This document shows positions 23,719-35,316 of a stretch of 64,000 nucleotides of DNA, one piece after another. The first letter of the stretch is position 1; every line of letters begins with the position of its first letter. The position numbers and the translations under genes were made by a program. The DNA comes from Pyrocephalus nanus (Eukaryota > Chordata > Aves > Passeriformes > Tyrannidae): assembly GCA_038380795.1 (NCBI GenBank), contig CM076271.1:21467001-21531000 (forward strand). The letters run 5' to 3'. The notes beneath the pieces are model-generated. The model saw nothing but the letters and a program-made list of their open reading frames with translations. It ran no database searches and had not been told where the DNA came from.

Positions 23719-25538
23719 CAGGTGTTTGGATCTGGATCACGACAAGGTACAGGTGAGGATTTGGATCGCAGCAGGGTCAGGTGAATACGGGCCTTGTACC
23801 CCTGGTCACTTCCAGCCAGACAGCCTGACTGCGGATGTACGAAATGCAAATGCTGCTGCTGCTGCTGCTGGGCCATTCAGCAGGTGGGCACCATCAGGTA
23901 TAACTAGTGCTCAGGTCACCTCAGTGAACTAACGGAATGAAAATTTTGCAGGTGCCATCCTCAGCACCACCCAGGCAGGTGCCTGGAGTTCTCTGGGCAG
24001 GTAAGAGAGAAGGGAACGTGCTGGACACTTGCTACTGCTGCCTCCCCTCAGAGGCAAAAGGTATTGTTTTAATTTTTTTTTTTAATAGAAAATTCTTACG
24101 GATAACTATGACCATAAAAAAAAAAAAAAAAAAAGAGTAGAGCTTTACTGTTAGAATAGTAATTAAAACATCGCTGTGTTGCAGCAAAGAGGTCTGTACC
24201 AGGCAGAGAGCAGCCCCAGCAAAGAGATTAGGGTCAGGAACCCAACAAACACACCCTGTTCCTTTTGAGCACCCTTCGGCAAGAGAATTCACTAGGTTTG
24301 CTTATCAGGAGGGGACTGAAGGCCTTACAATACGGTAAATGTTTCTGTTAAATTTAAAACCTTCCAGTGGACAACTTGAGGAGCTTGTAAGGAATAAAGC
24401 TAACTTGTTCAGGGTGCTTCTTGCATTTCAAAAGTGATTTCCCTGGTGGCTTACTCTTATTTACAAGTGCTGATTGCATTTAAGCCTTCCTGACTCCTGT
24501 TTTTGCTTTGTGGCACTGGCCAGCCCCTGCCCTGAGTAGGACAGGGAGCCCCGAGCCTCCTGATCCCTGCTCCCTGGGCAAGCGTCCCCTCCTGCCCTTG
24601 GGCAGGCTGGTAGGAGCAGTGCTGCTGCAGAAGCAATGGGAGGGGGGGTCTGCTCTGTGTTGTGACTTTGAGGGAGGCAGAACTTCTGTGATGGCCCAGA
24701 AAGAAGGCTCCAGCTTTGCAGCTCTGAGTGTGCCATAAATCATCCTGTCAGCCACTCCTGTTTCCAGTGAATAAATCCCAGTGGATTTATCCTCTTGGCT
24801 TCAAGCACTGGGGCACTAATTGCTGGACTGTTAAGCAGACTTCTCTACTTATTTTGCGTAAAAGCTCTTGGTCTTGTCTTTACATCTTGCTGTATCCAGA
24901 GGGAAAACCTGCTGGGAAAACGAACAGAGACAGGGGCTCTCCTGCCTCTCTTTTTGGGGAGCTGAGGGCAGCGGGCCATGCTAGGGAAGGGGCTCTGCAT
25001 TTGGGGACGTGGGGAGGTCTGGCTGCTGGCAGCAAGCAAGGGGGTGGAGCTGGCTGGGGGGCCTGTGTGTGGGACCAGTGGCCTCTCTGGGGGACAGAAT
25101 CCTGGAGCAGGCAGAGCAGCACTGGGATGAGCTGAGTGGTGGGTGGACTCCCGAGAGCCAGGATGCAAGAGGATAACACAGGTCTGTGAAGTTCTCTGCC
25201 CCAGGACACCAGCGTGGTGCCTCTGAGCTCTTTGTCAGCAGGGCTAAAAAGGGCACAATTACTCCCTGTGGACCGATAGTCCAAAGTCGTCTTTCTTCTC
25301 TCTCATTCCCATTCTGACTCCTCTTTTCCTGCAGTCTTGCCTGTGGCTTAGGCAGAGCACGAGGGGGTCGCTGGAACCTCAGCTCACACTACGATGGGAG
25401 CAGCATTGGAAAAAACCTCCGAGGCTCCCGTGAGGCCCGGACACTGTGTTTGCTCTGCAGAGCTGGTGTTGGAGCCCAGCCGGGAGCCTTCAGGCTGTGC
25501 TGCCCAGGCTGCAGTGATGGGGTGCTCCCCTGGGAGTA
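23719..25538. other. Unique stretch between E1 and copy B
   Basis: It contains a short CTG run at 23851-23869 and a poly-A tract at 24115-24134. From 24.5 to 25.5 kb the sequence is more GC-rich, with overlapping short frames on both strands and no recognised domain. Confidence 0.45.
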
Positions 25539-28500
25539 ACTTGTCACTGGGCCACCTGTGTTTTAACACTTGCCAAGGCAGGAGAATTGCAGCAGGAGAA
25601 GGGTAATTATTCCTCTGAAGTTGTAAGCGAGTGCAGGAGAAATGCTAGGAAGACACCTGGATATGTATTTAGGTACCTGAGTAGCTTTGGCTGGTAGAAA
25701 CACTCCATGGATGAGACAGAAAGGGCTGGTGCTGGAGCATGTTTAAGAAGCCAGCATAGGGAGCTTCAGTCTTCTAAAATTAGACAAAGCAGTGAAGGAT
25801 GATGATGGAGTAGAACAAGTTGGTGTTTTCAGCTTTGGGACTTGACTTGCTCATGGGAACAATCTGAATAAGGGATGTTCTTGCTGAGAATTCCCCCTGG
25901 TAGATCTTCCCCGTCTAGGGTTGTATCATGGACAGTGTTTCCAATAGGCTGGAGATAAAGTTGTGAATCTTAGATTTGCAATGCTTTGGAGCTTGGATGT
26001 TTTGTGAAGTAGGAGAAATTGTGACTTTGGAAAGTGAATGAGCTAGGCTCTATACATATAGCTCAAATCTTAGGTTAAGAACACCCAAAAATGAAAAAAA
26101 GAGCAAAGGGCTTAGATTTGCACAGAAAGGAAAGCAAAGCTGAAATGTGCTGCAGAGCTGTCCAGAGGCTGGGCAAGGAATTTCTGTGGCTTTGGGGTTT
26201 GAAATAGGAAGTAATGGGAGTGGCAGAGAATAATTGTCTTTTGTTATTGCTTTGGAAGCATTCACAGCTACACCGGTCTGCTCCAAGGCCTGATGATGGT
26301 GGCTGATGCAATCCTAAATAAAAGCACATAGAATGAAGCTAAATCTGAGCAGTTTCATTTAATCCAGTCCCAGTGGGGAGAAAATGAAAGAGGAGGGAAA
26401 CTTGGGGAGTTTGGTAATTTTAATCTGAGCACTGCTGATTCTTGTGCTGGAGAGAGTTTAGTGACACATGAGGTCCTTGAGAGAATTCTTGGCTTATTGG
26501 TTCAATGAGAGGCCTCGAGCAGCTGTTAAAAAATGTTTTCTCTTCAGTTCAGTTTCAGAGTTCTGTGATCCCGGCCTCATCTCGTCCACCTCACTTGGAC
26601 TCCCCGGAGGAAAAGGTAGAAGAGAGTTACAGTAAGAATAAAAAATGCAGTCACTTGGGATTTCAAGGTTTTGCACATGTGCTTTTTTTTCTTGCTAAGG
26701 GGAAACCACTTCTTTATCTTAGATTGATATCATGAGGAATATTTACTGACACTGGTAGGATTGAAAGCTTTCCATAGATCCCATTACCGGGCCAGAGTAG
26801 AATTGGGCATTTTGCAATTCCTTGAAAAATATGTCACAACACAGTTCAGGCTTTGTGTTTTGCTTCAGGGAATTTTTTCCTGATTCGTGCCTTGTATTTT
26901 TTTTAATTTTTTTTTTTTTTTTTAATATTCAGTACTTTTCATCTTCTTCACTTTTCTCTTGAAATTGTACATCTACTCATCTTTTCACTTGTGAGGTCTC
27001 CCACAACATTCTCACAAGTGTCTTGGAAATCTGTTGCAGAATTTGTGCAAACCCGGCCAGACTCTCCACTCACAGAGCGTGGTTTTCAGCCATCTGCGAC
27101 TGAATTGGAATTAGCTGGGTTTTGCAGGGAGACTCTCCAGAGGTCTACGTCTTCGTTGGGACTGCTACTGACTGAGCAAAAGGTATGCCTGTTATTCTTG
27201 ACAGCAGCATGCAGCTGAGAAGAGCACAGCCGTCCGTTTGTAGCCACACACACACACACACACACACACAGAAAAAAGGCAGGAAAAATTAGAACAAACA
27301 GTCTAAAAATCAAACGCTACTGTTCAGACAGATGTATGCATTGCAGTTGGAATTCCTCGAGCACATAAACAAAGGTTCAGGTAGGACTAAGTAGGAAATC
27401 ATGTTTTGTCGTCGTTGGGTTTACTTTTGGGGTTTGTTTCTTTTTTGTTTTGAGTTTTGTGTGGTTTTGGTTGGTTGGTTTAGTTTTGGGGTTTTTTTCT
27501 TTGTTTATCTGATTGCTTTTGTTTGTCTTTTGCTGTTGTTTTTTTTGTGTGTGGTGTGGTTTTTTTTGTTTTTCATGTTCACAGTTCGAGGGGAATTAAA
27601 ATCAGGAACCATGCAAACCATGACAAAGGGGTCCAGAGGAGAGCATAAGAATAATTCTCTTTGCCTGCCTCTTTTATAATTCTCTTTGCCTGCCTTTTTT
27701 CTAATTCTTAAGGCAGAGTAATGAAGTTTCTTTAGCCTATAGAACAAAGAGGAAGGTTTAGGAGGGGATGTTAAGAACCTTCAAATATTTAAAAGACTTT
27801 TTTCTGGCTGAAAAACCAATCCAATTCTCAAGTGCCTGTAGTGCTTATGTCAAGAGGCATGAACCAAGGGGTAAAGCTTCAGGAGAGGTTCAGATTAAAG
27901 CTTCATTCTGGGAGAGTACAGCAATAGAAATGCCCAACTCTCTGCATACAACCATAATCTTTTCTCCTCCAAAGGCCCCTTTTTGGTAAGAGAGTGTGAA
28001 TGTGGCTATCATCAAGACTGTTTGTGTAGACTTCCACACAACGTGGTCCACACTTTTCAGCAGTTGTTTTCCATATGTTTATATGTTCAGCTTTTCTGTG
28101 GGGGGATGTCATCACTTTCATCATATGCTTGAGGACAGTTTTTTTCCAGAAATGATTATATGTAGCATGGTGCTGGGGAGGGGGTGGGGGGGGGAAGTAA
28201 TCACTAAAATCTGTGCTTTCTCTCAGTGAAACTAAGAAATTTCAGACCTTGCTTGCTGAAGATTGTGTAGAGCTTTGTTTCATACCTTTCTTGAAAAATA
28301 CGTCTTTTTGCAGCTCGTAACTCTAAAACCTGGTGATACTAAACCCCGTGTTCTTGGCAGCTTTCATCCATATGTGAGGCTTTTTCTCTGTCAAATATAA
28401 GCATTCATTTTCAAGGAAAAATAGCCAATTACTGTGTCCACACATCAGGCACTGACTTAGAGTCTTCAGATATCTACATATATCTATATATCTACATATC

Positions 28501-28623
28501 TATATCTCTGTATACATATACGTGTATATCTACAGTCTCTGCCCTTTTCCATCCTGAGTTCAGTTCTCTTCTGTCGCCTCTTTTCATCCTCAGCCTTGCA
28601 GTTCCACTTCCCTACTGGTTTAT
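25539..28623 (+). repeat. Segmental duplication copy B
   Basis: Nearly identical to 15821-18911, with offsets of 9718 at the start and 9712 at the end. The few differences are single bases and lengths of homopolymer or CA runs. The exon-like segments (26548-26615, 27019-27182) are preserved. At the left end it joins unrelated sequence within a CTTGTCACTGGGCC block shared with A and C. Confidence 0.95.
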
Positions 28624-28716
28624 ACGGGGCCGGGGAGTCAAAGTGAAGCTAATCAATCCTCACTTTTTCGCCCATTTCTTTGGTGTGATTGGTGGGGGAG
28701 GCTGCTTAATGTTCTT

Positions 28717-28995
28717 GAATGGCAGGAATAAATTCTCTTGGTCAGTTTGCAGTGGGAGTAAAGAACAGCCTCTTAACTTTTGGTCCATATGCGTGTTAAT
28801 TGCTCAGACAACAAACGATGGCTCTAAGAATATTGCTCTACTCTGCAGTGAATCCAGGTATTTTCAGTCCAGCTGCTTTAGGCCAGGCTGCAGTTTTATG
28901 GCCTCTTGTCCATCAAGCCAACAGCTCCCTGTCACCTGTGCACTTTTTCTGCTCCACTTTGTGAGAAGAGGGGAAATACAGTTCATGAAGGAGAG

Positions 28996-29054
<59 letters not shown>

Positions 29055-29221
29055 CAGAAGGCACTAAGAATGTCCGAAGTTTAAATTCAACCCTTCCTAA
29101 ATTCAATCTGCTGGAGTCAGGGAGGAGGGTGCAAGGACCAGCACAGGATCAGAGCCCACCGAGGCTCATCCGGGGAGGGTCTGCATGATCCCAATGCCAC
29201 AGCTGAGGGCATTCCCCAGGG
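28717..29221 (+). repeat. Duplicated segment E2 (pair with 23215-23718)
   Basis: It matches E1 over its whole length and begins 93 bp after the end of copy B, so B and E2 are adjacent here while A and E1 are about 4.3 kb apart. This order difference shows rearrangement as well as duplication. Confidence 0.92.
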
Positions 29222-29360
29222 ACTCCCAGATCCTGACATCTCTGCCCAGGTAAGGAAAGCTGACACTGTGCCAAAGCACGCTCCTCTCCAAAACCCAGCA
29301 ACTAGGGAAAACATCCGGGGAGCAACCGGAAGAAAAGCTGCTGATTGAATTCACAGGTGG

Positions 29361-30529
29361 GGGAGCTGCACCGCCAGAACCCTCCCTGTCCTCCCGGAAA
29401 CTGCACGCGGCCTGGGGTGGCAGGCCTCGTCTTTTGCCTCTGCCGCGGCCAGTGGAGACTTTTCTCAGCCGATCGGTGCTCTGGGAACACTGCAGGTGGT
29501 GGTGGGGCCCGGGGCCCGGCTGCAGTGCCGCTCCTTGCCGTGTCCGCCAGGCGGCGCCTGCGAGGCGGGGGGCAGCTCGTCTCGGCAATGCTTCTGGTCC
29601 GGACAGGGCTCGGGACACCTCGCAGCTCTGCTTTGGCCTTGGGGGGTTATTTCTCTTGGCTTTTAAGGCAGAGGCTTCTTTGCCACGTCTCTCTTGCTGC
29701 TTGCAATTCTTTCTTTGGCTGCTAGTGAATACATTTGAGAAGGCATGGGCTTCTAGGATTCACTTGTTCTAAATATGGTGATTCTCTTAGTGAGCAATTG
29801 GACTCGTTCTCCAGTGCGGAGTGCAGAAGGATTTTTCTCTCGACTAATTGTTTCCTAATTTCTTTTCAAGCTCTCCTACGAACCTTGGACCGTTGGGCTT
29901 CGCCGCACTTGCTGTGGGGGCTGGAGTGAGAAGCAGCTGGAGGTGTTTGCTCTCTGCTCGGTCCCTGCCTTGCCCTCAGTTGCCTGGCCCTGCAGGTAAG
30001 CACAGCTCACCTTGGCTTTTCCGGGGCCCTTGCTGAAGGGTTTCCAAGTGTGGCCCTGAGAATTTCTGCAGGTGGAATGGATGGCTGTTTCAGAGCACTT
30101 GTCACTGGGCCGCCTGTGTTTTAACACTTGCCAGGGCAGGAGAATTGCAGCAGAAGAAGGGTAATTATTCATCTGAAGTTGTAAGCGAGTGCAGGAGAAA
30201 TCCTAGGAAGACACCTGGATATGTAGTTAGGTATTTGAGTAGCTTTGGCTGGTAGAAACACTCCATGGATGAGACAGAAAGGGCTGGTGCTGGAGCATGT
30301 TTAAGAAGCCAGCACAGGGAGCTTCAGTCTTCTAAAATTAGAGAAAGCAGTGAGGGATGATGATGGAGTAGAACATGCTGGTGTTTTCAGCTTTGGGACT
30401 TGACTTGCTCATGGGAACAATCTGAATGAGGGCGGATGTTGTTGCTGAGAATTCCCCCTGGTAGATCTTCCCCATCTAGGATTGTATCACGGACAGTGTT
30501 CCCAATAGTCTGGAGATAAAGTTGTGAAT
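29361..30529 (+). repeat. Segmental duplication copy C
   Basis: It matches 15094-16250 of copy A, including the GCTGCACCGCC and CCGGAAACTGCACG promoter-proximal blocks and the exon-like segment at 29871-29995. It lacks the upstream ETS/YY1-type array. Divergence from A is visibly higher than that of B. The match ends after AAAGTTGTGAAT. Confidence 0.92.
29871..29995 (+). other. Exon-like segment, copy C
   Basis: Counterpart of 15595-15719: same 125-nt length, the same acceptor and a GT donor. The open frame is preserved but with several amino-acid changes. Coding status is unclear. Confidence 0.42.
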
Positions 30530-30562
30530 TAGAGAGGAAGCGATGCACAACAAATGCAGGGA

Positions 30563-30720
30563 GAAAAGGTGGAATCGTGATGGAATCCTGGAGTGGTTTG
30601 GGTTGGAAGGGACCTTAAAGTTCATCCAGCCCCACTCCCTGAGCAGGGACACTTTCCCCTAGGCCAGGTTGCCCCTGGTCGCAGATGGCTATGGAAGTGC
30701 TGGAGGTGTTTAGGGAATGC
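30563..30720 (-). mobile_element. CR1 LINE fragment
   Basis: GGTTTGGGTTGGAAGGGACC, TTAAAGTTCATCCAGCCCCA, GAGCAGGGACACTTTCCCCT and AGGCCAGGTTGCCCC appear in the order expected for the reverse complement of a CR1 3' end. It is truncated and has no open reading frame. Confidence 0.88.
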
Positions 30721-30799
30721 TGATAGTTTTTCCCCCACCTCTGGCCATCGGGTCGTTAAAAAGACTGATTCACCTCTTCCCACAGGGAAAAACGCTAGA

Positions 30800-31484
30800 G
30801 CAGAGGGAGGGAAGGAGCAGAGAGAACTGCAGCCCCCAGCAGCTCGGTCAGTGGGAAAGGTCACTCAGTGTGAGGGCAGGTGAGAGCCCAGGGTGGCCCT
30901 GGCAGCACTGGGGCTGGGAACAAGTCCAGTGGGCAAAAGAATGGACCCTGGAGAGCTGGGTAAACAGCTGGAGGAGTTTCAAGGAGAAGCAGGAAACTGG
31001 ACAAGTTGCAGCAGCTCCTTTTATGTGTGTTTAGAACCACCTCTAGTGCAGCCACGAGTGAGGTGGAAAATGAACCTCAGGAGGCTGGGAATGAGTCCCA
31101 CAAACTGCTTACAGTGGGATTGAGTCTTCCCAAGAGCCTGAGAAGCTTTACTTTAGTTCGGCTTTATAAACTGCAAACTGAAGTGATTGTCGATGTGATG
31201 GCCCTTGCTGTCCTGTGTCTTTGGTGAGGTGTTGACTCAGTACCTTTATTGGAGCTGATGTGGATGAACGGGTGCTCCTAATTTGCCTTTAAGGTCCTGG
31301 TTTCTTCCATTCTTCTACCAGCTTCTCCATCCAGGAGATGGAATTCCAGTGCTACAGTATAGATAACTCGTTGTACTCCCAAAAGGAGCCTTTCTGCCTT
31401 CGGGACAAGTTGTGGTGCCACTGGAGCTGCTGGGAGAAGCAGAGGGTTGACAGTGACAGGCCTAGAATGCTGTTGCTGTGGCAC
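30800..31484 (+). repeat. Duplicated segment F1 (pair with 36968-37657)
   Basis: It shares GAACTGCAGCCCCCAGCAGC, GGAAAGGTCACTCAGTGTGA, AAGAATGGACCCTGGAGAGC-like and GATGGAATTCCAG blocks with F2 through to GCTGTGGCAC. F2 has a 22-bp insertion near 37021-37042 and a GT-repeat expansion. Short frames occur in both without a recognised domain. Confidence 0.9.
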
Positions 31485-31568
31485 CGCCTCTGCCCGCGCC
31501 CCCAAGTCACGCGCCCGCCTGAGGGGCCAAGCACCATTCTGTCCCCTCCCATGAGGGACAGCCCCATG

Positions 31569-31717
31569 AGTGGGCAGTGAGGATGACGAGGGGTGGGACA
31601 GCCTCAGGTGTGGGCAGTGAGGATGAGGAGGGGTGGGACAGCCTCAGGTGTGGGCAGTGAGGATGACAAGGGGCGGGACAGCCTCAGGTGTGGGCAGTGA
31701 GGATGACGAGGGGTGGG
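31569..31717 (+). repeat. 40-bp minisatellite, about 3.7 units
   Basis: TGGGCAGTGAGGATGA recurs at 31571, 31611, 31651 and 31691, an exact 40-bp period. Units end GGGTGGGACAGCCTCAGG. Differences are single bases (GACGAG, GAGGAG, GACAAG). Confidence 0.95.
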
Positions 31718-34380
31718 CCCTGCTGGGCGGTTATCTGGGGCTTTTGGAGAGGATGCTTTTTTCGATGGGGGTTTTCTGCAGAGGAGCAGTCGATTCCAAG
31801 GAGTCTCTCCAGCGGTGACAGTGGGGGCGTCTCACCGTGGCTGGGCCAAGCACCTGAGATACCTGGATCATCGCTCAAGGAAGGGGCCGAGGTATGAGCC
31901 GTGTGCCGGGGAGCAGTGCAGGACAACAGGTAGGGGGCGTGTAGGGGTGCAGGGAAGATGCAGCTCGGACTGGAGGAAGAGCTTGGAGGTTTCTTTTCTG
32001 GATATGAACATGCAAAGCAGGGAGCGAGGTGGAATATAAGCACTCTAGGTGCTCGGGCAGGTGAGCCAGGACTTAGGGGAGGGACTAGCTTTCCTGAGCA
32101 CCAAAAGTTCCAATTAATTACCTCTCTCAGGAGCAGTCGAGAGGAGTTTCTACTTTAGGGCTGGGCTACAAAGGAAAGCACCTGAAACTGCTGTGGGAAA
32201 CTTACTGCTGTAACCAGACTGTAGTTTCCACTGATATTTTTGCTACTAAAACTAGGGAGTTTTATTTTCTCTGTGCACAAAACCTGCTGATATTTGTTAA
32301 ACTCACTTTCTAACTTATGCATTGCTTGATAAGCACTTGCCTCTTTCCCTTTTCCTAGGGGGATGATTGGTCTTTCCTTGGAAGCAAGAGAATGTCCTGG
32401 TGTGTGTGCTTTTGCCATTGTTTCCCCCCCAGCTTACCTTTGAGCTTTTCTTGGTGCTGCATGTAATTTTTTTTGGCACTGTGGAAAGGGCACAACCTGC
32501 CATAATATAGACCTGTCTCCTCCTCTATGCAAAAGGATGTGTTTCAGCAAGTGTGATGTTGCCTGGTGCCACCTGCAGAGCTCTCTGGCTGCCAGAGCCC
32601 TCTTTTCCTGTTGCTTTTCTTTTGTGGCTGTAATTGGCAGCTGGATAACTTTAGAAGAGCTGTTAAGTTCCTTGCCTGTGTAAATGCGCTGGTAATACCC
32701 AGGAGGGAAATGCTTGAGGCAGTAGTGATAACTGGGCTATGAGCAGAGTTTCTGGGGGACTAACAATAGCAAGGGGAAGCAAATAGCAAGCACCCAACAA
32801 CTTGGCTGTTTTGAACGCATCAAAGTTTTTTTCCCCATGTTGTTTGGCACAGTGCTGTGAGCAGATGGTTTTGGGGAACAGATTGGGAGGAAATTCAGTA
32901 TTGGTTGTATGAGGCCAAAGGTGTCCCTCTGTGCGTGTCTCCTGCTGCAGGAATCCCCCCAGTGGGGCTGCTGTTCCCATTCTTGGCATTGCCATGGCTG
33001 TGCTGCTCTATTCAGATCCAATGGGTGAGTTGGCAGTGCTTGACAGCTCTGTCAGAATGGCGAGGTGGGGGTGCCCATCCTTAGGGTAACCCTTAGAGAA
33101 ATGGCCAGGGAAAATGGTCCCTTGTTTGCAAGGAGAGGGGGCTTGCTGTACTTACTAACCAGAACACTCACCTTGGGATGTGCGAGGTAAGGAAATCTTG
33201 GTTCTGTGTAGGCTTGAGGAAAGGTGTGTAGGTACCTGTGAGTGGTGTCTGCACAGATGAGGAGATAATCAGAGTTGCTTTTTTGGGGTAAAATCTAGGT
33301 AACCTAGGGATGGAATGAATATTTTGGGCATAAAATCAGAGGTAAACCATAGGAGACAGAGTGTATATTTTGAGTGTAATGCTTCAGATAGTCTTTTCCA
33401 TGGAAAGGGAAGCATGTAGCCCCATGATTGGAGGTGTAAATGACAGATTGTCAGAAGGGAACTGAGGCAGCAGCCAAGCAGCACCAAGTCCCTCTACACC
33501 AAGGTGAATTGTTTGAAGCTGATTAGGTGGTGACTTAGAAAACTGGGGTCTCCAGGCAGAGGTGATCACCAGAGACCCGCAATGTAGCCACTCAGAGACC
33601 TTCTAAGGGGATGTAAGTATGGTAACAAGTGTTGGGGAATGTCCTGAAGGTGGAACAGGAATGCGGGGAACAAAATGAACCCTCCTGGAATGCTGAGCCC
33701 TCCCATCAGCTACTACCGAAGTACCTCTGTGTGCACTGTGGGAGCTGATGGCCAGGACCCCCGGTGGGCTGGGATCACTGCAGGGTGTTGTCAGCAAGGA
33801 ATGCCTGGCTTCTAAAACTCACCAGCTGAGTCTTAGAGGCTTCTTTGCCAAGCTGCTTTCAGGCAGCCAAATTGGCCCCGGCAGGGACTCTGTGCCTGCT
33901 CTCCCGTGGTTCCCAGGGATCTCTGGACCTTCACGCCGGCACCGAGATGTTCTCGGGAAGGCCCTCAGATCCCCGGAGCAGTCTGGGACACGGGCAAGGT
34001 CCCGCTGCATTTCGGGAGCAGATTGGGCCCCCCTGGAGGGACAGTGCTGTTGGTGCACCCCGGGCTCGGGGACACTTGGAGGACTCCGGCGCGCACCGAA
34101 AGGGTTCTTCGGGGAGCTCCTCCGAGTGCCCCAAGCTGGGGAGCTCAAAGCAAAGTCCCTGGAATGGATTCAGGCATTCCTGAGAGTATCAGAGGTATAG
34201 CTGTCCATCCTGGCCATGCAGCTCTGGAATGGACTTGGAACTGGATTCTAAAAGTGGTGCTCTAACGGCAAAAGGAGTGTGGGATTGGAATTAAGGAAGG
34301 AGTGGTGATGGTACCGTTGGCTGTTTTTTCTTGACTGGATTTGTGAGAGCTGCAGGAGTGCAAGGTGTGGGTTCCAGTCC
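31718..34380. other. Unique stretch, no gene recognised
   Basis: Mixed-composition sequence. From 33.75 to 34.2 kb all three plus frames have moderately long open stretches because the sequence is GC-rich and stop-poor. None contains a domain I recognise. Confidence 0.4.
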
Positions 34381-34770
34381 CCAGCATTTGGTTTGCACGT
34401 GTCCTGGTCAGACACAGGTCCAGCTTCCTCAGCCCTTAACACACCGGAGGGAGAATTAAGGGATGGCACTGTGAAGGTGATTGGTGTGACAGGGGTTAAA
34501 CTGGGAAAACACTGGGTAATTCCTCAGTTGGTTAATTTGCAAGCTCCCCTAAACCTTTGCTCGGAAGAGATTGGTTGGACAAGTTGAGGCAGAAATGAAC
34601 TTGGAAAGTGGGGAGATGGAAACTGTAGTTGCTGAAACTAAATGTATGAGAGCAGCAGCTCTTCTTGTGCAGGAAGTAACTCCCGTCAGCAGCACCGTCC
34701 CAACTGAAGCGGCAGATGCAGTTGTTCCTGTGGTGTGGGCCAGTGGAAAACAGTGTGGCCTATGAAGGGC
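34381..34770 (+). pseudogene. Endogenous-retrovirus-like pol fragment (protease and start of RT region), decayed
   Basis: One plus frame (34393-34587) has the aspartic-protease-type triad in SDTGPASSALNTPEGEL followed by GTVKVIGVTG, resembling the active-site strand and following hairpin of retroviral proteases. After frame changes, VVPVVWASGK near 34725-34755 resembles the protease/reverse-transcriptase junction of gammaretrovirus-like elements. The fragment is short, broken by stops and frameshifts, and lacks the rest of pol. It is a relic, and the assignment rests on motif similarity alone. Confidence 0.45.
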
Positions 34771-34857
34771 CAAGTTAGACAGTTGTCAAACAGTAGCAGA
34801 AGTGACTCTCCAGGTAGCCCAATATAAATATGAGAAGCAAAGTGGTCAAGTAAACCA

Positions 34858-35316
34858 GTGCATGCTGTGACTGCAGAGGCAGGGATAGGTTGGGATCCAA
34901 AAAACTGGGGTGGAGATGCTTGTGATTTAACTGCTTTAGAGCGTGTTTCAGAGGGTGAAGTGTTTGCTGAAGCACAGCAAATAACAGGAGGGAAAGTGGA
35001 AGGTGACCCCGATGGTTATCCCGTCAGGCCTGATGTGGTGGAGGATTTTACTCAGCCTGAACTTGCTGGTGTTCTGGAGAGGTTTAAAGCAAAGACCAGG
35101 GAGTCTGTGATCTCCTGGGCAGTTGGGCTGCATGAGCTGGGAGCCTCTGGGATCAGATTGGACTGGGCAGACAGGGAGCAGTTTGTCCCGTGGAGCTGGA
35201 CTGGGTTTGTTCAGGATGCTTTCGGAGGCAGGGCTGGAGAGGCTCCTTTGTTGGTTGTAGTGGTGGAAAGTTGTCCCAGGAGGGCTGGAGCCTTTGACCT
35301 CCTGCTCCCCCCATGA
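34858..35316 (+). pseudogene. Possible gag-like open fragment (152 codons)
   Basis: The open frame contains DFTQPELAGVLERFKAKTRE and SVISWAVGLHELGASGIRLD, a pattern similar to the capsid region of retroviral Gag-like proteins in vertebrate genomes. It lies downstream of the protease-like piece, the reverse of the normal gag-pol order, so it is rearranged, belongs to a separate insertion, or is misassigned. No zinc knuckle or LTR was identified. Confidence 0.3.

Noticed and set aside
33748..34265. Overlapping 150-, 119- and 112-codon plus frames
   Set aside because: All three frames are open at once, indicating stop-poor GC-rich sequence. No recognised domain and no clear splice sites were found.
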